Shown piece after piece: positions 17,835 through 25,509 of a stretch of 64,000 nucleotides of DNA. The notes below the pieces were generated by a model. That model searched no databases. It saw only the letters and a list, made by a program, of their open reading frames with translations, and was not told the origin of the DNA. This stretch comes from Mesorhizobium sp. B2-7-2 (GTDB lineage Bacteria > Pseudomonadota > Alphaproteobacteria > Rhizobiales > Rhizobiaceae): contig NZ_VFTZ01000009.1 of NCBI RefSeq assembly GCF_006440775.1, forward strand, positions 124,001 through 188,000, read 5' to 3'. A program made the translations under genes and the position numbers. The first letter of the stretch is position 1. The number at the start of each line of letters is the position of its first letter.

Positions 17835-19262
17835 ATGGACACCCAAATGCTGATCGGCTCGAGATTCGAGAAGGGCACCGAGGCCGAGGAGCCGATCCTC
17901 AATCCGAAGACCGGGGCGACGATCCTCAATCTGCCGGAGGCTAGTCCGATGCAGATCGAAGCCGCCGTCAGGGCCGCCGAACAGGCGTTCGTCAGTTGGT
18001 CGCGCACCACGCCGGCGCAGCGCTCCGGTTATCTCTTGAAGATCGCCGACCGCATCGAGGCCGAAGCGAAGGAGTTCGCCGCGCTCGAAGCGCTGAACTG
18101 CGGCAAGCCGATCAACGCCGTGCTCAATGACGAGATTCCGGCGATCGTCGACTGCTACCGGTTCTTCGCCGGCGCGGTGCGCTCGATGCCCGGCCAGGTG
18201 GCCGGCGAGTATATTCCAGGCCACACCTCGATGGTGCGGCGCGACCCGATCGGCATCGTCGCCTCCATCGCGCCCTGGAACTATCCGCTGATGATGATGG
18301 CCTGGAAGCTGGCGCCGGCGATCGGCGGTGGCAACACCGTCGTGTTCAAACCGTCGGAACAGACGCCGCTGACGGCGCTGAAACTGGCGAGGATACTTTC
18401 CGAGATCCTGCCCGAGGGCGTCGTCAATGTGGTGCTCGGCCGCGGCGACAGCGTCGGCAACACGCTGATCAACCACCCCAAGGTCAACATGATCTCCATC
18501 ACCGGCGATGTCGCAACCGGCAAAAAGGTGCTGCAGGCGGCCGCCAAGTCGGTCAAGCGCACGCATCTGGAGCTCGGCGGCAAGGCGCCGGTCATCGTCT
18601 TCGATGACGCCGACCTCGGCGCCGTGGTCAACGGTCTGCGCGCCTTCGGCTATTACAATGCCGGTCAGGACTGCACCGCCGCCTGCCGCATCTATGCCGG
18701 CAAGAAGATCTACGAAAAGCTCGTCGCCGAGCTCTCCTCGGCCGTCTCGACCATCAAGTACAACCAGCCGGACGATACCGAAAACGAGATCGGGCCGCTG
18801 ATCTCGCGTCGCCAGCGCGACCGTGTGTCGAGCTTCGTCGAGCGCGCTTCGGAACTGAAGCACATCGAGATCACCACCGGCGGCAAGCCGGGCGAAGGCT
18901 CCGGCTTCTATTACCAGCCGACGGTCGTCGCCGGCGCGCTGCAGGAGGACGAGATCGTGCGCCGCGAGGTGTTCGGTCCGGTCGTTTCGGTCACCCGCTT
19001 CACGGATGTCGATGAGGCCGTGAACTGGGCGAACGACAGCGACTACGGTCTTGCCTCGTCGGTATGGACCAAGGACGTCTCGCGCGCCATGGCGACCGCC
19101 GCCCGCCTGCAATATGGCTGCACCTGGATCAACACCCATTTCATGCTGACCAACGAGATGCCGCATGGCGGCTTGAAGCAATCCGGCTACGGCAAGGACA
19201 TGTCGCTCTACGCGCTGGAGGATTACACCGCCGTCCGCCACGTCATGGTTGCGCACGGGTAG
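17835..19262 (+). CDS. Aldehyde dehydrogenase, gamma-aminobutyraldehyde dehydrogenase-like
   Basis: This 475-residue NAD-dependent aldehyde dehydrogenase has general base Glu246 in LELGGK and nucleophile Cys280 in GQDCTAACR. The cofactor loop GDVATGKKV follows the usual spacing. Its length and the adjacent polyamine importer suit 4-aminobutyraldehyde dehydrogenase (PatD/YdcW), which turns the aldehyde from putrescine into GABA. AAGGGAG gives a strong ribosome site. A betaine-aldehyde-type activity is the main alternative. No aminotransferase or oxidase making the aldehyde lies directly beside it. Confidence 0.88.
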   Translation: MDTQMLIGSRFEKGTEAEEPILNPKTGATILNLPEASPMQIEAAVRAAEQAFVSWSRTTPAQRSGYLLKIADRIEAEAKEFAALEALNCGKPINAVLNDEIPAIVDCYRFFAGAVRSMPGQVAGEYIPGHTSMVRRDPIGIVASIAPWNYPLMMMAWKLAPAIGGGNTVVFKPSEQTPLTALKLARILSEILPEGVVNVVLGRGDSVGNTLINHPKVNMISITGDVATGKKVLQAAAKSVKRTHLELGGKAPVIVFDDADLGAVVNGLRAFGYYNAGQDCTAACRIYAGKKIYEKLVAELSSAVSTIKYNQPDDTENEIGPLISRRQRDRVSSFVERASELKHIEITTGGKPGEGSGFYYQPTVVAGALQEDEIVRREVFGPVVSVTRFTDVDEAVNWANDSDYGLASSVWTKDVSRAMATAARLQYGCTWINTHFMLTNEMPHGGLKQSGYGKDMSLYALEDYTAVRHVMVAHG

Positions 19263-19277
19263 TGCAGCTTTCCCTTC

Positions 19278-19404
19278 TCTCCCTGTGGGAGAAGTGGATC
19301 GGTGCGCAGCGCCGAGGCGGATGAGGGGTGTTCCAGCTTGGCGCCGAGTCACCCCTCACCCGGATTGCCGGCCGGATTGCGAAGAGCAATTCGGAGGCAA
19401 TCCG
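19278..19404. repeat. Mosaic palindromic element
   Basis: Three hairpins follow one another: TCTCCC and GGGAGA (19278-19292), TGAGGGGTG and CACCCCTCA (19322-19358), and CGGATTGC and GCAATCCG (19361-19404) with a smaller GATTGC/GCAATT stem inside. It lies between the convergent aldehyde dehydrogenase and FAD-oxidase genes and could terminate both. Confidence 0.75.
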
Positions 19405-19445
19405 ACCTCGGCGACGGTCCCTGTGTCGGCAGAGGCAGCGTAAAA

Positions 19446-20852
19446 CTAAGCAGCCGTCCTGCCCATCTCCGATGTCGCGGGCTTGATGTTCTGGTTGACC
19501 CGGAAGACGTTGAGGGGGTCATAGATGCGCTTCACCTGGCTCAGCCGCTCGTAGTTTGCGCCATAGCTCGCCCGCACGCGTGCTTCTCCTTCGTCGTCCA
19601 TCATGAAATTCACGTATCCGCCTTCGCCGTTATGGGGATGGATGCTCGCCCAGTAATTCTTGGCCCATTTGGTGAGGTCGGCGGCCTTGCCTGGATCGGG
19701 ATCGATGCCGGCGATGACCATTGACCAGGTTGCGTCGCGCGCGTTCCATGCCGTCTCGTTCTTGCCGATGCGGCGAACGGCGCCATCGATCGGGTAAAGA
19801 TGCATGAGCGACAATTCGCTCGGCGCCTCGGCGGCCTGCGCGATATGGGTCGCGATGGCTTCGTCGGGAAGCGACTTGACGAAATCGCCCTTCCAATACC
19901 ATTGCAGGCCTTTCGGAAGCAGCGGGTCGAACAACGCCTGCAGGGCCGGGAACGGCATCACGCCCATCCAGTTGAAGATCGGTGGGGGCAGAGTGTCGAG
20001 CAGTGGCGCCATGGCCTTGCGGCCGTCCTCCTCGGTGCCGTTGTAGCAGGAAATGATGGCGCATGCGCGCTTGCCCCAGTATTCGCGCGGGAAGGGATCG
20101 GTCGAGGGAACGGTTTTCAGGCCGACAAAAGCGCCAAGATCTTCCGGCGCCTCCGGCAGGTAGTCGCGATAGGTCTGCATGACGGCCAGCGCATCCTTGG
20201 CCTCCCAGAACACCGGGCCGCCGAAGATCATGTTCACAGGATGGGCCTGGAACAGGAAGCTTGTCACGACGCCGAAATTCCCGCCGCCGCCCCGCAGCGC
20301 CCAGAACAGGTCGGGGTTCTCCGCTTTGCTGGCTGTCACCACGCTGCCGTCGGCCAGCACCAGATCGGCTTCGATCAGATTGTCGATGGTGAGGCCGTAT
20401 CTGCGTGTGAGATAGCCCGTCCCGCCGCCGAGCGTTAGGCCGGCAACGCCTGTGGTCGAGACGATCCCGGCCGGAACGGCCAACCCGAAAGGATGGGTGG
20501 CATGGTCCACGTCGCCCGATGTGCAGCCGGGTGCGACCCTCACGGTGCGCGTTTTCGCATCGACATGGACCCCCTTCATCATCGACAGGTCGATGACGAG
20601 CCCGTCGTCGCAAATCCCCAACCCGGCGCCGTTGTGCCCGCCGCCGCGCACGGCGATCAGCAGGTCGTTGTCGCGCGCGTATTTTACAGCGGTGATCACG
20701 TCGGCGACATCGGCGCAACGCGCAATCAGCAGCGGGCGCTTTTCGATCATGCCGTTATAGACCTTGCGGGCTTCGTCATACCCGGCATCGTCACGCGCGA
20801 TCACGTCTCCGCGCAGGCTTTCACGCAGTTTTGCATGGGTTTCGTCGGTCAT
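19446..20852 (-). CDS. FAD-linked oxidase of the berberine-bridge/BBE family
   Basis: This 468-residue oxidase has a PCMH-type FAD domain (about 38-210) and a C-terminal BBE motif (YWASIHPHNGEGGYVNFM, then YDPLNVFRVNQNI). His73 in RGGGHN is the residue that carries 8-alpha-linked FAD in this family. The second anchor, a cysteine in GVCPTVG of bicovalent members, is replaced here by Val132 in GIVSTTG, so FAD is probably held through one bond only. Family members oxidise sugars, alkaloids or other alcohols; the substrate here is unknown. It is last in a line of minus-strand genes under the fusion regulator at 22568-24163. Confidence 0.85.
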   Translation of the reverse strand: MTDETHAKLRESLRGDVIARDDAGYDEARKVYNGMIEKRPLLIARCADVADVITAVKYARDNDLLIAVRGGGHNGAGLGICDDGLVIDLSMMKGVHVDAKTRTVRVAPGCTSGDVDHATHPFGLAVPAGIVSTTGVAGLTLGGGTGYLTRRYGLTIDNLIEADLVLADGSVVTASKAENPDLFWALRGGGGNFGVVTSFLFQAHPVNMIFGGPVFWEAKDALAVMQTYRDYLPEAPEDLGAFVGLKTVPSTDPFPREYWGKRACAIISCYNGTEEDGRKAMAPLLDTLPPPIFNWMGVMPFPALQALFDPLLPKGLQWYWKGDFVKSLPDEAIATHIAQAAEAPSELSLMHLYPIDGAVRRIGKNETAWNARDATWSMVIAGIDPDPGKAADLTKWAKNYWASIHPHNGEGGYVNFMMDDEGEARVRASYGANYERLSQVKRIYDPLNVFRVNQNIKPATSEMGRTAA

Positions 20853-21187
20853 CGATTTGCTCCCTTGATTGCGCCCATCGCCATGCGGCGTCGGCGCGAC
20901 GCATTTGTTGCTTCGTTATGCCGCCTCGACGGACGGGTGCGTTGGATGGTGCAGGAACAGCACATTGCACCAATCCGGTGCGCGCCGCTTCGCCCGAAAG
21001 GACCAGCGGAGCATGGCCCAGGTGAGCCATGATATGGCGGCCAGGAGTGCCGCCGGGTTTGCCCATGCTGGGGTGCTCGGCCCCTGGCCTTGTCGATCTG
21101 GTGATAACGAGCGGCCGCTCGCGTCGCAGCCGCTCGCGCCTTCGTGCTCGCCGGCGGCCTCTCAGCCCCGGCTCTTCGACGATGCAG
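20853..21187. other. 335-base interval without a recognisable gene
   Basis: Between the oxidase start and the next small gene no open frame has convincing codon use or family resemblance. The stretch is GC-rich and contains words such as GGTGCAGGAACAGCACATTGCACC with short dyads. It presumably holds the oxidase promoter. Nothing else is recognised. Confidence 0.5.
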
Positions 21188-21502
21188 CTATTCCACGATC
21201 CGGAAGATCGTCCATTGGCTGGTGCCCGACACCACATAGGGCTCCAGCTCCTTGCCCCATTTGGCATGCGCGTCGATCTTGGCGATCTTGGCGAAGAATT
21301 CCTCCAACTGGGCCAGGCTTTCGACCTGGTGGTGCGCCTCGATCGTCGCTTCGCGCGCGCCCACGGAACCGGTCATGAGCTGGAACTTCATGTCGGCGAG
21401 CCCGACCTGCGAGCCGATCTCGCGCTCCCATTTGCGCATCAGCTCGAGCGCGGTCTGCTTGTGACCGAACTTGGCGTCGATCTGCCATCTGGCACTGAAC
21501 AT
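21188..21502 (-). CDS. Small conserved protein, possibly dimeric alpha/beta barrel
   Basis: This 104-residue acidic-basic balanced protein has no signal peptide or membrane segment. The alternation of strands and helices (FSARWQIDAKFGHKQTALELM, then EATIEAHHQVESLAQLEEFF) resembles NIPSNAP/ABM-type ferredoxin-like folds found beside oxidoreductases, but no motif proves it. GGAGG upstream supports the ATG at 21502. It sits between the oxidase and the SnoaL-like gene in the same orientation, so shared expression is likely. The function is unknown. Confidence 0.65.
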   Translation of the reverse strand: MFSARWQIDAKFGHKQTALELMRKWEREIGSQVGLADMKFQLMTGSVGAREATIEAHHQVESLAQLEEFFAKIAKIDAHAKWGKELEPYVVSGTSQWTIFRIVE

Positions 21503-21542
21503 TTTGGTTCTCCTCCCTGATTTGCGGTTGAGCCGCTGTTAA

Positions 21543-21905
21543 CTATTCGTCCCAGGCCTGAACGACGGTCTGCCGCGCGATCCGCCCGTTCTTCAGCTCC
21601 ACCATCGCCGCGCAGTACACCTTCGTGCCGTCCGGATAGGCGCAGGCTTGCATAAAGGCGAGGTTGTCCCCCTCGGTAATGGTGGTATCCACCTTGTGGG
21701 TCATCGCCCGGCTGCAGATGTCGTCCCAGAAGGTGCTGATCGCCGCCCGGCCGCGGATCTCGCGCGGTTTGCTCGGCGGATTGTTGCGGTCGATCACCCG
21801 CACCAGCGCGTCGTCATTGTAGAAGCTCGATAGGAGCTTGCCGTCACGGCCTTCGATCGCCTTCTTGATCGCCGCGCCGTCCACTGTCTGTGTCTTGGTC
21901 AGCAT
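21543..21905 (-). CDS. SnoaL/NTF2-like small protein
   Basis: This 120-residue protein shows the NTF2-like pattern: an N-terminal helix ending in AIEGRDGKLLSSFY, a VRVIDRNNPPSKPREIRG loop, and C-terminal strands with RIARQTVVQAWDE. Such cone-shaped proteins act as isomerases, cyclases or binding proteins. The inner ATG at 21905 is preferred over one at 21917 because GGAGG lies exactly 5 bases before it, within the longer frame. Its neighbours suggest a shared oxidative pathway; the substrate is unknown. Confidence 0.75.
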   Translation of the reverse strand: MLTKTQTVDGAAIKKAIEGRDGKLLSSFYNDDALVRVIDRNNPPSKPREIRGRAAISTFWDDICSRAMTHKVDTTITEGDNLAFMQACAYPDGTKVYCAAMVELKNGRIARQTVVQAWDE

Positions 21906-21984
21906 GTCGTCCTCCATGTGCCCATCGTCTGGGCGGTTGATATGCGAAAGTGCCGCCCGGCGCTTGGTGCCGGGCAGGGGTTTT

Positions 21985-22458
21985 TCATTGCGACTTGGTT
22001 TTGACTGCCGCGAACAGGTCGTCGGTCTGCTTCTTGAAGGTCGCCAGGTCGACCTGGCTGCCGTTGAGCATCGTCGACCAGTGGCGGACGATCGCCGCCA
22101 TCGCGATGGCCTCCTTGATCTCCTCGTCGCTCGCGCCGTTCGCCTTGGCCGCCAGCGTGTGGAAATAGATGCAGTACTGGCAGGGGATCTGCGAGGCGAC
22201 CGCGAGGCCCATCAGCTCCTTGGTCTTGCCGTCGAGCGCGGTCTTGGGGTTGAGCTGCACCCCCTTGATCTCGGCCCAGGCGCCGGCGACCGCGACGTCC
22301 GGCAAAATCTTGAACATGTCCGGCACCGTGCCGAGCGTGGCCTGGATGTCTTTGTAGGCGGCGGTAGCCGAAGCGTCTTCGGCCATCGCGGGGGTGATGG
22401 CCAGCAATGCGCCCGCGGCAAATGCCAGCAATCCGATCTTGCGACTGAGTTTCAGCAT
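21985..22458 (-). CDS. Exported carboxymuconolactone-decarboxylase/AhpD-like protein
   Basis: This 157-residue protein has a clear signal peptide (1-26, ending TPAMA) and then a CMD-type helical domain with the AhpD redox motif CQYC (Cys93, Cys96) and His100. AhpD-like proteins are normally cytoplasmic peroxidase partners, so export to the periplasm is unusual. The start at 22458 follows GGAGG. It is the first gene downstream of the hydrolase/LuxR regulator and in the same direction. A periplasmic disulfide or peroxide-linked role is inference. Confidence 0.82.
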   Translation of the reverse strand: MLKLSRKIGLLAFAAGALLAITPAMAEDASATAAYKDIQATLGTVPDMFKILPDVAVAGAWAEIKGVQLNPKTALDGKTKELMGLAVASQIPCQYCIYFHTLAAKANGASDEEIKEAIAMAAIVRHWSTMLNGSQVDLATFKKQTDDLFAAVKTKSQ

Positions 22459-22567
22459 TTCATCCTCCATTTGGCGGGGCGTTTTCGGCGACATCGCCCA
22501 GCCCGCATGGGAAGAATTGATACCTCTTAGGGCGCCTCGACCGCTTCGCCCGAAAGCGCCATGGCTC

Positions 22568-24163
22568 TCATGGCCCGTCCGGGCCAGCATGTCTGGCCGA
22601 GAACGCTGCCGCCGCCGCCCGCGACGGCAGGTCGAGCTTGAGCAGTATGTTGGCGACATGGCGCTTGACCGTATGCTCGCTGAGGCTGAGTTCGGCGGCG
22701 ATCGCGGCATTGCTCTTGCCGTCGGCGATCAGGCTCACCACCTCGCTTTCGCGAGCTGTCAGCGCCGTCGGCTCGGCCGGCTTGGGCTTGGGACGGCAGG
22801 CCGGCTCCAGATGCTGCTCCGACGTCGCAAGAACCGCCGGCATGGGCTCGTCCAGCTCGTCGAGGCTGACGCGGCCGGCATCGACGAAGTGCAGGCCGGA
22901 ACCTGTCGCAAGATCGGCGACCAGCCGTGAGGCGAGGATATCGCCGCGCCCGGCATGCGCGGCGAGTTGCATTGTCACCCGTGCCGTCAGCCCGACCGGC
23001 TGGCCGCGCATTTCGGTCTCGCCGACATGCACGCCTTGCGCGCTCGCCACGCCGATCTGTTGCGCCGCCTCGCGCAATGCCGCGGCGCAGCGCACGGCGC
23101 GCGCCGGCCCATCGAAGCGCGACATCATCAATTCGCCATGCGTGCCGGCCGTCCGGCCGCCATGGCGGCCGACCAGAAGCCGCCAGGTTTCCTGGAAGCG
23201 CTGGCTGCGCTCGCTCCACATACGATCGCCGAGCCTGGCCGTGTCGTAGATGCGCGTCACCAGCAGCGCCGCCAGCACGCGCTCGGTGTCGGCCACCGCC
23301 GGCTCGCCGGTAAGGCATTCCTCGATCAGGTCGGCAACCCGATCGACATCGCCGGTCCAGATCGGATGATCGCGCCCGGCTATCTCGACCAGCCGGGCAT
23401 GCGGGATCTTCTTCGCGAGGAAGCGGCTGGCGTCAGGGTCGACACGGACGTCGTTGCGGCGATGGATGAGCAGCGTCGGCGCGCTGATCATCGCCAGGAT
23501 GCCGCGCACGTCGATATCGGCGTTCATGCGGGCAAGGGCTGCCGCGGCGGTCGGGCTGGCCGACAGCCGCTCGAACCGGGCCCACCACTGGGCGAAATGC
23601 GCATCGTCCACCCGGCCGGGCGCGAAATTGGGCAAGGTGGCGCCGGTGCCCCACGCCGTCTCCGCCGTCTCGATAAAGGCCTCCAGGCGCTCCGGCGGCA
23701 TCACCCATTTGTGGAAATGCGCATAGCCGCCATAAAGCACCAGCGCGCGCGTCCGCTCCGGATAGGTGGCGGCGAACAGCATCGCCATCGGCGCGCCTTC
23801 CGAGGCGCCGAGGATCGCCGCGCGGCCGCTGCCGGCGGCGTCCATCACGGCGCGCACGTCGTCCATGCGGGTCTCTAAGTTCGGCAGATGAAGGGTATCG
23901 ACACGGTCGGAGAGTCCGGTGCCGCGCTTGTCGAACAGGATCAGCCGCGAGAAAGCCGAAAGCCGTTTCAACAGGCGGCTGTAGCCCTCGTCTTCCCAGT
24001 GCAGATCGAGATTGGAGATGAAGCCCGGCACGAACACAAGATCGAACGCGCCCTGGCCGACCACCTGATAGGCGATCCGCACGGCCCCGCTGCGGGCATA
24101 TCGCGTCTCGATCGGCCTCACGAGTTCTTCCGCCCGGCCCGACGATTTCCGATCGTTAAACAT
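22568..24163 (-). CDS. Alpha/beta hydrolase - degenerate cyclase - LuxR HTH fusion regulator
   Basis: This 531-residue protein has three parts. Residues 25-285 form an alpha/beta hydrolase with an intact triad: Ser121 in GASEG, Asp238 and His266. Residues 296-445 resemble a class III adenylate cyclase domain, but the metal aspartates are lost; the first falls at Arg304 in LVTRIYD and the second site reads THGE (341-344). Residues 466-520 form a LuxR-type HTH (LTARESEVV, HTVKRHV). It is probably a transcription factor whose hydrolase domain senses or cleaves a ligand. It is first in the line of minus-strand genes down to 19446. The assignment of the middle domain is moderately sure. Confidence 0.85.
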   Translation of the reverse strand: MFNDRKSSGRAEELVRPIETRYARSGAVRIAYQVVGQGAFDLVFVPGFISNLDLHWEDEGYSRLLKRLSAFSRLILFDKRGTGLSDRVDTLHLPNLETRMDDVRAVMDAAGSGRAAILGASEGAPMAMLFAATYPERTRALVLYGGYAHFHKWVMPPERLEAFIETAETAWGTGATLPNFAPGRVDDAHFAQWWARFERLSASPTAAAALARMNADIDVRGILAMISAPTLLIHRRNDVRVDPDASRFLAKKIPHARLVEIAGRDHPIWTGDVDRVADLIEECLTGEPAVADTERVLAALLVTRIYDTARLGDRMWSERSQRFQETWRLLVGRHGGRTAGTHGELMMSRFDGPARAVRCAAALREAAQQIGVASAQGVHVGETEMRGQPVGLTARVTMQLAAHAGRGDILASRLVADLATGSGLHFVDAGRVSLDELDEPMPAVLATSEQHLEPACRPKPKPAEPTALTARESEVVSLIADGKSNAAIAAELSLSEHTVKRHVANILLKLDLPSRAAAAAFSARHAGPDGP

Positions 24164-24233
24164 AGCAGAGCCGCGCCGATAGCGGCAGCTTAAATTTTAG
24201 CAGAAAGAAATATAAGGCCGCCCGGTCGCTACG

Positions 24234-24545
24234 CTATTTTTGCGAAGCGGCGATATCAGCCGGGAAGGCCGTAAGCCCAAGCTTCATGTCGGCCTCCGCG
24301 GGGCTGATCGGCCGCTTGATCCTGGCCGAGGCAGCGACCACGAGCTCGTCGAAATTCTCGGTGCCGGCGTCGAGCATCTCGAAGAACTGGCGCCGCATCC
24401 GCGGCTCCCAGAACTTGTTGATGTGCTCGGCAACTCCGGCAATACCTTCTTCGCGCGGTTTCGAATGGAAGAAGGCGGCGATCTGGTTGGCCATGCGCAC
24501 CAGCTTTTCCCTGGTGCTGGCGATGTGGTCTTCGTCATGCGACAT
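24234..24545 (-). CDS. fdsD: NAD-dependent formate dehydrogenase delta subunit
   Basis: This 103-residue protein matches FdsD: an N-terminal helix EKLVRMANQIAAFF, the conserved HINKFWEPRMR around residues 42-52, and a C-terminal PISPAEADMK. FdsD is a small subunit that accompanies the Mo-containing FdsGBA complex in the cytoplasm and assists cofactor handling. The ATG at 24545 with GGAG upstream is preferred to a TTG at 24554. It overlaps fdhD by 11 bases and ends the fds operon. Confidence 0.9.
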   Translation of the reverse strand: MSHDEDHIASTREKLVRMANQIAAFFHSKPREEGIAGVAEHINKFWEPRMRRQFFEMLDAGTENFDELVVAASARIKRPISPAEADMKLGLTAFPADIAASQK

Positions 24546-25365
24546 GCTTGGCAACTCCGGAAGCCACCCGTTCAGGGTGGGTGAAAATATCGAAATCGTC
24601 GCCGCGAACCAGCGCCACCAGTGTCATGCCGGCGGCGTCGGCCGTGCGGATGGCAAGCGCCGTCGGCGCCGAAACCGCCATGATGATCGAAGCACCAATG
24701 GCGGCCGACTTCTGCACCATCTCCACCGAGACGCGCGACGTCACCACGACGGCGCCGCTCGCACCGTCGATGCCGGCCTTGGCCAGCGCGCCGGCCAGCT
24801 TGTCCAGCGCGTTGTGGCGGCCGACATCCTCGCGCGCCATGACGATGCCCTTGCCGGGAACGTAAAAGCCGGCGGCATGCACCGCGCCGGTCTCTTTGTG
24901 CAGCGGCTGCTGCTTCGACAGCAGGCGGACGGCGCTTGTTATATCTTCCGATTGAAGCGTAAGTCGCGACGCACCAACGGCATCGACCGAGCGCATCGCT
25001 TCCTCGATGGATTCGATGCCGCACAGCCCGCAGCCGACCGGCCCGGCCAGCCTGCGCCGCCGCGCCTGGAAACGCGTGTTGGCCTTGTCCTTCAGCTTGA
25101 TCTGGATGTCGATGCCGGCGCCGAGATCCTCGACCTCGATCGCCTCGATCTCTGCCGGGTCGGCAATGATGCCTTCGGTCAGCGAGAAGCCGAGCGCGAA
25201 ATCCTCGAAATCGGCGGGGCTCGCCATCATCACCGCATGCGTGGTGCCGGCATAGGAGAACGCCACCGGCGTCTCTTCCGGCACCATGCGGTTCGCGGCC
25301 GCGGTGCTGCCGGCGCGATGCGCGAGGCGAGAGATCTGGGAAATGGCGGGACGTTCGTTCGTCAC
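24535..25365 (-). CDS. fdhD: Formate dehydrogenase sulfurtransferase FdhD (FdsC)
   Basis: This 276-residue protein has the FdhD signature CGLCG at residues 112-116 (Cys112 and Cys115), which receives sulfur from a cysteine desulfurase and passes it to the bis-MGD cofactor of formate dehydrogenase. The C-terminal half with VGRHNALDK and VVTSRVSVEMVQK is typical of the family. It lies between fdsA and fdsD on the minus strand. A palindromic element in the 144-base gap separates it from fdsA. Confidence 0.93.
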   Translation of the reverse strand: MTNERPAISQISRLAHRAGSTAAANRMVPEETPVAFSYAGTTHAVMMASPADFEDFALGFSLTEGIIADPAEIEAIEVEDLGAGIDIQIKLKDKANTRFQARRRRLAGPVGCGLCGIESIEEAMRSVDAVGASRLTLQSEDITSAVRLLSKQQPLHKETGAVHAAGFYVPGKGIVMAREDVGRHNALDKLAGALAKAGIDGASGAVVVTSRVSVEMVQKSAAIGASIIMAVSAPTALAIRTADAAGMTLVALVRGDDFDIFTHPERVASGVAKHVA

Positions 25366-25415
25366 GAGGCGCGCCTCCCTGTACTGCCCATCCTTCGCAG
25401 CAACTCGCGCCTTTC

Positions 25416-25460
25416 CTCTCCCCCGTCGATCGGGGGAGAGGTGTCGAGCGAAGCTCGACG
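25416..25460. repeat. Paired-hairpin palindromic element
   Basis: CCTCTCCCCC and GGGGGAGAGG (25416-25442) are followed by GTCGAGC-GAA-GCTCGAC (25444-25460). The arrangement matches half of the GC-rich mosaic elements elsewhere in the window. It lies inside the fds operon between fdsA and fdhD and may lower expression of the distal genes. Confidence 0.75.
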
Positions 25461-25509
25461 GAGTGGGGGTCGATCAGCCGTCAAGATTGAAGCTCTTGCC
25501 CCGACACAC

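Noticed and set aside
20821..21267. Open frame on the minus strand in the gap upstream of the oxidase
   Set aside because: It is Arg/Pro-rich, overlaps the end of the 104-residue gene in another frame, has no ribosome site and shows no family pattern.
22568..24163. Functional adenylate cyclase domain
   Set aside because: Both metal-binding aspartates expected for class III catalysis are replaced, so cyclic-nucleotide synthesis is unlikely.
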